Source of the DNA: Myotis daubentonii
Taxonomy: Eukaryota; Chordata; Mammalia; Chiroptera; Vespertilionidae
Length of the DNA stretch: 64,000 bases
Assembly (NCBI RefSeq): GCF_963259705.1
Contig: NC_081842.1
Span: 60,834,787-60,898,786, forward strand
Direction of reading: 5' to 3'
A program made the position numbers and the translations under genes. The notes beneath the pieces are model-generated. The model worked only from the letters and a program-made list of their open reading frames with translations. It searched no databases and had not been told where the DNA came from. Shown piece after piece: positions 56,625-64,000 of the stretch (position 1 is the stretch's first letter; each line of letters begins with the position of its first letter).

Positions 56625-57378
56625 CTCTAGACAAAACTTAAGCCTGATTCTTGGTGAATCATTTTGCTATTTACTATGTGAATAATAAACTTAATTTCAT
56701 ATCCAAAAAAATAGACCAATGGAACAGAATATAGAGAATCCAGAAACAGAGCCAAGCATGTATGGACACTTTTTAATAAATGGTGCTGGGTCAGTTGACT
56801 GTTTATGGGGAAGAATGTAACTGGAATCCTACCTAACAAAATCATCCGCAGGTAGACTGTAGATCTAAATGCAAAAGTCAAACAATAAAGCTTCAAGAAG
56901 ATAATATAGGTGACTACATTCATGAACTTGAGGCAGGAAAAAATGTCTTAAATAGGACACAAAACTATTATTCATAAAAGAAAAAATTGTTCTAGGTAAT
57001 ACTGAGGACATCTTTTGTTCACTAAAAGATACCACTGATGCAAGCCATGGAATGGGAAAATATATTCACAATGCATATATCATCAAAGGATATTTATCCA
57101 GAATAAAAAACTATAAATTGATAAGAAAAACAGTGAACACATTTTTTTAATGGACAGAAGATATGAACAGCTGCTTCACAAAATAATATATCCAGGTAGC
57201 CAATAAACAAATAAAAAAGTGCTCAACTTCATTAGTCATCTGGGAAATGCAAAGTAAAGCCACAATGAGATAACACTGCATACTCGTGAATATCTACAAT
57301 TTTTTTAAAGTAGACAAAACCAAGTGTTGGAAAGGATGGGGAGCATCTGGAATTCTTATGCATAGTTATGGGAGTATA

Positions 57379-57750
57379 TCCTATATAATAAAAGACGAAT
57401 ATGCTAAATGTCCGACCATTCGACCGTTCGACCATTCGACCATTCGACCATTCGACCAGTTGCTGTGATGCGCACTGACCACCATGGGGCAGACACTCCA
57501 AACAGTAGGTTAGCTTGCTGCTGGGGTCTGCCTGATTGGGACTGGGTGAGATGGGCCAGACACACCCTGGAGCCTTCCTGTGGTTCCTCCCCAGCCCCGA
57601 TCATGTACTGGTGGGGTCCCTCAGTCTGGCCTGTGCCCTCTCGCATTCTGGAACCCCTTGGTGGATGTCAGAGAGCCGGTTTCTACTCACTCCCCACAGG
57701 CCAAGTTGAGGGACCCCACCAGTGCACAAATCTGTGCACTGGGCTTCTAG
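57379..57750 (+). mobile_element. Helitron (HeliBat-type), 372 bp
   Basis: 5' TCCTATATAATAAAAGACG, 3' GTGCACAAATCTGTGCACTG then GGCTTCTAG, between A and T. Near the 5' end it carries an octamer tandem array (57414-57457). Confidence 0.88.
57414..57457. repeat. Octamer tandem repeat GACCATTC
   Basis: Five consecutive 8-bp units plus a partial one, one unit with G for A. Lies just inside the Helitron 5' end. Confidence 0.95.
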
Positions 57751-58189
57751 TATTGTTATAATCACTTTAGAAAACTGTCCAACATAATCTCCTAAACCCA
57801 AGCATATGCATATGCCATATCAGAAATTCTCACAAAAATTGCATACATATATTCACCAAAATAGATGTACTAGAATATTCATAACAGCAGTATTCATAAT
57901 AGACCCACACTGGAAACTCCTTAACTGTCCATCAATAGTAATATCTTAATAAATCACAGTATATTCGATGATTGACTACTATACAACCATGAGAATAAAT
58001 AGTCTACAGTTCTATGGGCAACAATATGGATGACACTCACAAAAATAATATTGATCAAAAGAAGGCAGGCACAAAGATTTACCCTGTATGATTCCACTTA
58101 TGTGAAGTACAAAACCAGGTAAATCTAATGTATGATGTTAGAAGTCAGGATAGCTGGGGGCAGTTACAAAAATAGAAGGGTATATAGAG

Positions 58190-58401
58190 CATCGGTTCTC
58201 AACCTGTGGGTCGCGACCCCTTTAGCGGTCGAACGACCCTTTCACAGGGGTCGCCTAAGACCATCCTGCATATCAGATATTTACATTACGATTCATAACA
58301 GTAGCAACATTACAGTTATGCAGTAGCAACGAAAATAATTTTATGGTTGGGTCACAACATGAGGAACTGTATTTAAAGGGCCAGAAGGTTAAGAACCACT
58401 G
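58190..58401 (-). mobile_element. SPIN hAT transposon, internally deleted, 212 bp
   Basis: Opposite orientation to the copy at 56314. It starts CATCGGTTCTCAACCTGTGG and ends AAGAACCACTG, with both SPIN ends but about 100 bp of the centre missing. Flanks ATATAGAG and CTCTAGAG match at 6 of 8. Confidence 0.87.
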
Positions 58402-59616
58402 CTCTAGAGGTTTAGAGGGTGGTGGTGGGAGCTCAGTGATGGAGGGAGCAAGAGGAAGGCTCTGGAGTGCTAGTAATATTTATTTCTTGACCTGTTTGCT
58501 GGTTGCATAGGTGTGTCGGTTTTCAAAAATTCACTGAATTGTATGCTTTTAATATTCTTTTCTTTATGCTTATTTTTCAATGAAAGTTTTTAAAATTATC
58601 TTAGAGTTTTCTAAATAAACACAAGGAAATATCCAAATAGAGGATACATGTCAACTTATCAGTGGAGACAAAACTATTTTTCAATATTACTTTCTGAAAA
58701 AAATTATCACTTAAGGTTTTATATCATGGACATTGAAAGATAGAATAGATAGTTTTACTATAAATGCAAAGGTGAATTGCATAAGACTTTTTATGGCACC
58801 ATTGATAGTAGTAAAAATATTAAGAATTTCTGTTTATCAAGACAACATTGGTAAATAACACCAAAAGTGCAAGCAACAAAAGAAAAATAAATACATTTAG
58901 TCTCATCAAAATTTAAAACTTTTGTGCTTCAAAGAACACCATTAAGAACGTTAAAATAATCTAGAGAATGGGAAAAAATATTTTCAAGTCATGTATCTCA
59001 TAAAGGACTTGAATATTCACAGCAGCATTATTTATAATAGTCCCAAAGCAGAAACAACACAAATATTCAAATGAAAGAAGTCAGTCACAAAAGACCATAT
59101 ACTGTATGATTCCATTTATATGAAATGTCTAGAATAGACAAACCTATGGAGATAGGAAGTAGATGAGCAGTTGTCTATGGATGGGAAAAGCAAATTAAAA
59201 CTATAAGATGTTAAACAAAAATCTTCAAGGCTGAAAGCTATCCTGAAGAAAGAGTTTGTTGATCCATATGCTAGCCAGAAAAAAGGACCAAGTCCTGGGG
59301 CATGCATTCTAAACCACTAAACCACCCTGGGGTTAATGGGTTCTTTTATACGATGTTTGGAGAAGAAAAATGTAAACTGTTTTGAAAGAATTTATATGGC
59401 TATAGATAAGGGGGAGTGGAGAAGGTTAAGAGGGAGTAGTTCTGGGATGGGTGAATAGTCCATAAGAAAGAATTACTTGATGCTTCTGGATTGGTTGTGG
59501 ACAACAGCTTGGAAAGTTCATACATAAGCAGTATGTGGTAGCGTCTGGTGGTCTGCTATTCTTTCTAGATAATCACTGAGATAGCCTCCTGGAAGTTGAT
59601 TCAAAGTTTCAACTTA

Positions 59617-59844
59617 GCCCTAACAGATTTGGCTCAATGGATACAGCATCGGCCTGTGGACTGGAGGGTCCCGGTTTCGATTCCGGTCAAGGGCACATGC
59701 CTGGGTTGCAGGCTTGGTCCCCAGTAGGAGGCATGCAGGAGGCAGCCAATCACCGATTCTCTCTAATCATTCATGTTTCTATCTCTCTCTTCCTCTCCCT
59801 TCCTCTCTGAAATCAATACAAATATATTTTTTATAAAGCCCACT
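59617..59844 (+). mobile_element. Ves SINE with TSD
   Basis: Well preserved head (TTTGGCTCAATGGATACAGC, GGTTTCGATTCCGG), GCAGGAGGCAGCCAATCACC, AATCAATACAAATAT tail. TSD AGTTTCAACTTA (59605-59616) and AGTTTCAACATA (59845-59856). Confidence 0.9.
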
Positions 59845-60245
59845 AAGTTTCAACATACATTCAGGAATATTAGCCATCTTTTCTTGGTTTCAGGCCCATG
59901 GGCATTAACTGATTAACCTCTCTTGTCTCTTCCACTCAGCCTCCGGCCTGCTATAATTTAATTGGTGGCATCTCAGAATTTTTCTCTTGAGAGAAATATA
60001 ACACCAAATGGCTTAAATTTTTAAATATAATATTAAAATAAAGATGTTAAAGCAATGAAACTCATCTACTCAAAGTGAGAGTGCACACTGGTACAACCAC
60101 TTGGAAAAATAATTTGGCATATCTTCTAAAATAACACATACACCTTGTGAGCCAACAAATCCACTTCTAAGTTACCAGGCATACTCAGGAAAGTGTATTC
60201 AGATTTATACCAAGAGTTGTGTAAAGAATATTCACTCTAGCATTA

Positions 60246-60892
60246 TCCTATATAATAAAGAGCTAATTTGCAGACGGTCATCACGCCCTCACTCCATCAC
60301 GCCATAACGGCTCAGACACTCAACACTGGGGAGTAAGGAATGGGGACCAGACAGGCACAAATGAACTCACGAGAGAGGAATGGGGATCAGCCAGGCACAA
60401 ATGAGCTCATGAGAGATGAATGAGGACCAGCCAGGCTACAGCTGCAGCCAGCCTGGCTGTAGCTGGACTGGGTCCTGGGTGCCTGCGGCCAGCCAGAGGG
60501 AAGGAAGCCCAGGCCCAGGCTGCCTGGGATGACCAGGCTGGCAGTGGGGTTAGTGAGGGATGACCGAACACATGAACAGCAGGTGTGTGGGGCGACCAGG
60601 CTGATGGAGGGGGGCGGGCAGTAAGGGGTGACCAGGCCAGCGGGTGGGGGGGGAGGGGTTGGGAGCAACCAGACTGGCAAGGGGGATAGTTGGGGATGAT
60701 CAGGCTGACAGGTAGAGGCAGTTAGGGGTGATCAGGCAGGCAGGCAGGTGAGCAGTTAGGAGCCAGTGGTCCCAGATTGTGAGAGGGATATCCAACTGCC
60801 GGTCTAGGCCCGATCCCGGATTTGAGAGGGTGCAGGCTGGGCAGAGGGGAACCCCCCCCCCCCCGCACGAATTTCATGCACCGGGCCTCTAG
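60246..60892 (+). mobile_element. Helitron (HeliBat-type), 647 bp
   Basis: 5' TCCTATATAATAAAGAGC, 3' GCACGAATTTCATGCACCGG then GCCTCTAG, between A and T. GC-rich interior with imperfect GACCAGCCAGGC-type repeats (60340-60720). No coding. Confidence 0.88.
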
Positions 60893-61068
60893 TTAAGCAT
60901 TTGAAGCTCTCACTGGCACCAATCACACACATGTGTTTTGATCTGTCATTGTTGATCATCAATTTGGTTGACACTTCTATTATAGAGAAAGGGCAAATAG
61001 TTATATTAAAATATTTCTTCTAATTAATTTCCTTTCAATGTGCATGAATTCATGCACCAGGCCACTAG
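60893..61068 (+). mobile_element. Helitron 3' part directly abutting the previous Helitron
   Basis: Matches the 3' half of the family at 28605-29005 (CTGGCACCAATCACACACAT, TTCTAATTAATTTCCTTTCA) and ends GCCACTAG before T. Its 5' part is not present next to the 60246 element. Confidence 0.75.
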
Positions 61069-61492
61069 TTTGTAATAATCTCAAATGCCCTCCAATAGTA
61101 GAAGGAATAAATAAATCATGATGTATTCTTACAATGGAATACTATTCAGCAATGAAAATGATCGAGTTACAGTTACATCCAGAAACATGGAAGAATCTCA
61201 CAAAAGTCAAATTAAAAAGCCAGCCACCAAAAGGCATGTTCTATATGATTCCCCTTATATAAAGTTCAAAACCAAACATAGCTAATCTATTGTGTTAAAA
61301 GTCAAAATAGTGGTTTAACTTCAGGGAGGAAGGAAAGGAGGATAATTCAGAGTGGAGATTTTGAGGTGTTGTAATGTTTTCTTTCTTGACTCAGGTGATA
61401 GTTACATCAATATCTTCTTTGTGATTATTCACTGAGCTAAATATTTATAATTTGTGCACTTAAAAATACCTTTTCTAGCCAAAGATTCTTTT

Positions 61493-61718
61493 AAAATTTT
61501 ATTTCTTTTAATATATTTTTAATGAAGTCAGAGAGAAAGGGAGAGAGAGTGAGAGATAGAATCATCAATGATGAGAGAGAATCATTGACTGGCCGCCTCC
61601 TGCATGCCCCACACTGCGGACCAAGCCCACAACCCAGGCATATGCCCTGACTGGGAATCGAACTATGACCGCCTGGTTCATAGGTCGACGCTGTTCCACT
61701 GAGCTACGTTGGCTGGGC
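61493..61718 (-). mobile_element. Ves SINE with TSD
   Basis: Minus-strand Ves flanked by CCAAAGATTCTTTT (61479-61492) and CCAAGAATCTTTTT (from 61719), nearly identical. Confidence 0.83.
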
Positions 61719-61734
61719 CAAGAATCTTTTTATT

Positions 61735-62168
61735 TTTAAGTCAGCCTGTCAAGGATTTACTGTTACAGGAGTCATGAAAAGGGAGTAGCAATGTCTTCAG
61801 GGGACTGTTGAACACAAAGACAGCATCAACTTCCAAATATCTTCTTTACAGAATATCAAATGTCCACATCTGTTCAACTGTTTCACCCTAATAAGCTTTC
61901 TTACTTTGATCAAATTACTGCATCAAGATTTATTCTTAAATTTCCTGTTCCCTTGGCTTTCATTAATGTAGCTGAGCATCAGAATTTTACTTAATTTGGA
62001 TGCTAACAAGATTAGACAGTAATCTGACATTAACCAGTTTTTTATCCTATTTTATGCCTTATTTCATCTCACTTCTACTAAAGAGCTTGCTTTGAGGGAG
62101 GGAGGTGTCAGATAGTAAACATTTTTTAGGCATTTTGAATTTTGCTATTATCAATGGTGAAAGATACT

Positions 62169-62222
<54 letters not shown>

Positions 62223-63633
62223 GGGAGGAGGTGGTGATCAGGATGTTAATCTATGCACAGTGACCTTTGTTTCTATCTGACCGAGCAGATGTAGGAATTA
62301 ATCATTGTCACTCCTGGATGCTGCGGCTGCAGCTGCCTCCCACTGCCTTTCTGCCCCTGATAGATTTATTCGTGCATTTTGTTTGCTGGAAAACATGCCT
62401 CAGCACAGGAAAAAATGGCAAATTAGAGAAGATTATCTGTGAATATAATTGTCTAGAGACATATTTTTTTCTGCACATCTGTACCTATATATTATGAACT
62501 CTTTAAAAGATGAAGACAAAGAAAAAGAAAAGCAAGCTGGAAATATTGTTTATGGAACATCTGAACCATTATTTCCTATCCTGAGAAATTTCACATTGGA
62601 CCAGTGTCCTGGGTTGCAAAGAGCTGACTGTTTTCTAACCTCTATACCCTTCTTATTTTTGTAACTGACCCCAGCCCGAGCCCCCCACCCCCCCCCCCCC
62701 GCCCCAGCTCCCAATTATAAATTTAGTGCCAGTCCCAGAATCTGGGCATACTTTGGTTCCAGGCACGGGAAAATAAGTGTTCTAAACTAGAAGTGAATTC
62801 ATTTTAGAGCAGGCCCCACCACAACCGTCAGACCATAACTAACACTGTCTGAACCCCAACCATCCCCATTACGTAGATATCCCTGCAGCCTCACCAAATC
62901 CAACCCCTGGTGACACTGATACCACCTGGAGATCAAAGCCACCCCCTTTGGGATGTTGGGAGTCAGCTCCAAAATCATCCAGTATAAATGTCCTGGGCCT
63001 GGTTTATCCATGTTCATTTTCCTCCCTCTCTCTATCAGGTCAGCATACCCTGAGGCAGAGGCTAAAGAGGAGCAGCCAGTGCCTATTCAGAGTCTGTTCC
63101 TTCCTTTCCAGGGGCCCACTCCTGCCTGAATCCTAGACCTTTGCTGTAGCTATCTATGCTAGCCTGGGCTTTTCTGGTACCACCCCTCACTCACTGGGAC
63201 CTCTGCTCATTTTTTACACTCTCTGACCCTGCTTGATTCTCACTCACAGTTTACTCCTTTGTTGATTCGTTCTCTATTTCTCTTCCTCAGAATGATCTGG
63301 TTTTAGACACCCTTGCAGATTGCATCCCTAGATTACCACTGCTTGTCCTTGCTTTCCTGCTCCCAGCATCTGGTTTATGTGTCTTAATCTTATGAGTCTG
63401 CCTAGACTCCTGAATTCAAACTATTTTGGTCTAAGCTCTTCACCTACCATTTGAGCCCCAGCTCTGACAGTCTTCCTGTTTCTGATAGTTATACCAAGCA
63501 CCTTATTAGGAAAAACAGGTTAATCCCCTGATGTCAATCTTAGTGATGGGGCCCGTCTCCCAGAAAGAGAAGCAAGCAAACTAAGTGTCCATTTGACAGA
63601 TGAGTGGATAAATAAAGGGTATTATATATTCAA
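61735..63633. other. Non-coding interval with a long (GT)n
   Basis: Includes a (TG)n microsatellite at 62171-62220 and a C-run at 62688-62701. No GPR156 exon or other gene recognised. Confidence 0.5.
62171..62220. repeat. (TG)n microsatellite
   Basis: About 25 TG dinucleotides. Confidence 0.96.
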
Positions 63634-64000
63634 CTAGGGGCCCGGTGCACGAAATTCGTGCACTGGGTGTGTGTGGGGGGGGGGGGGGTGAGTGTCCCTC
63701 AGCCCAGCCTGCCCCCTCTCACATACTGGGAGCCCTCAGGCGTTGACCCCCATCACCCTCCAATCTCAGGATCGGCCCCTGCCCAGGCCTAACGCCTCTG
63801 GCTGAGGCGTCCGGCCCGGGCAGCTGGGACCCACAGCTGCAGTGGCCCCGCGATCGTGGGCTCCGCTTTAGGCCCAGGCAAGGGACCCCTAGCTCCCGGG
63901 ACTGCCAGCTTTGACTGTGCCCAGCTCCCATCGCTGGCTCCACCCCTACTTCCTGCTATCACTGGCCAGGGCGGAAAAGGCACCTGATTCTCCGATCATG
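63634..64000 (-). mobile_element. Helitron, 3' part, continuing past the window
   Basis: Begins CTAGGGGCCCGGTGCACGAA with the perfect palindrome GTGCACGAAATTCGTGCAC-like, the HeliBat 3' end on the minus strand. The 5' end lies beyond the right edge. Confidence 0.85.

Larger units (their letters stand above)
55840..59250 (+). repeat. Old L1 3' half remnants (several pieces)
   Basis: + strand L1 C-terminal ORF2 and 3' text at about 55840-56300, 56700-57370, 57770-58185 and 58640-59200 (AATATGGATGACACTCACAA, CTGTATGATTCCATTTATAT), interrupted by two SPIN elements and a Helitron. Confidence 0.55.
60060..61490 (+). repeat. Old L1 3' remnant split by Helitrons
   Basis: L1 text at 60060-60245 and 61069-61490 (GGTACAACCACTTGGAAAAA, GGAATACTATTCAGCAATGA), reading continuously once the Helitrons are removed. 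Confidence 0.65.

Noticed and set aside
57286..57761. Frames with repeated Arg-Pro-Phe-Asp or Ser-Asn-Gly-Arg units
   Set aside because: They translate the GACCATTC octamer array of a Helitron.

Overview
The window is nuclear DNA of a vespertilionid bat (Myotis/Eptesicus/Pipistrellus type), identified by its repeats. It holds many Ves SINEs with tRNA-derived heads, a dozen HeliBat-type Helitrons (5' TC with an AATAAAAG motif; 3' GTGCAC palindrome, then CTAG, inserted between A and T), SPIN and other young hAT transposons, ORF2-less half-LINE (HAL1) elements, and older L2, MIR, MER5A, L1 and MaLR/MLT1 remnants. No prokaryotic, organellar or viral gene set is present.

The one host protein-coding locus I recognise is the 5' part of GPR156, an orphan class C (GABA-B-like) GPCR, on the + strand. 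The ATG exon is at 47909-48004 within a 5'UTR-containing exon that starts near 47564. The next exon, 48189-48322, encodes transmembrane segment 1. The third coding exon is not found, so the gene continues to the right. A strong CpG island at about 10270-10870, with a consensus splice donor at 10803/10804, is the best candidate for the GPR156 promoter and noncoding first exon. In that case most of the window is GPR156 5' introns.

Layout. 1-10 kb: intergenic, with a Ves, a HAL1 (2080-4240), an ancient L1/HAL1 remnant and a Helitron end. 10-11 kb: CpG island. 11-17 kb: mostly unique sequence with an L2. 17-24 kb: a 5'-inverted L1 with a Helitron at its tail, then a nest of HAL1, Ves and Helitron in an old L1. 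24.8-26.7 kb: composite Helitron with a GC-rich minisatellite. 28-38 kb: two old L1s in opposite orientation, cut up by Helitrons, Ves, LTRs, a small hAT and L1 3' ends. 38.9-41.1 kb: two hAT elements with perfect 8-bp TSDs. 41-48 kb: mostly unique with MIR, L2 and a MER5A holding a nested Ves. 47.5-48.3 kb: GPR156 exons. 49-50.3 kb: L2 and a Tigger fossil. 50.8-52.9 kb: third HAL1. 53-61.5 kb: L1 ORF2 remnants with two SPINs and Helitrons. The right edge enters another Helitron.

Points most worth following up: three TSD-flanked ORF2-less elements whose ORF1 can be compared base by base; Helitrons carrying inverted pairs of CTCF-core-like motifs, with another full match in the GPR156 5'UTR exon; and composite Helitrons with extra internal ends. 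Element names and homologies come from recognition, not from a database search.
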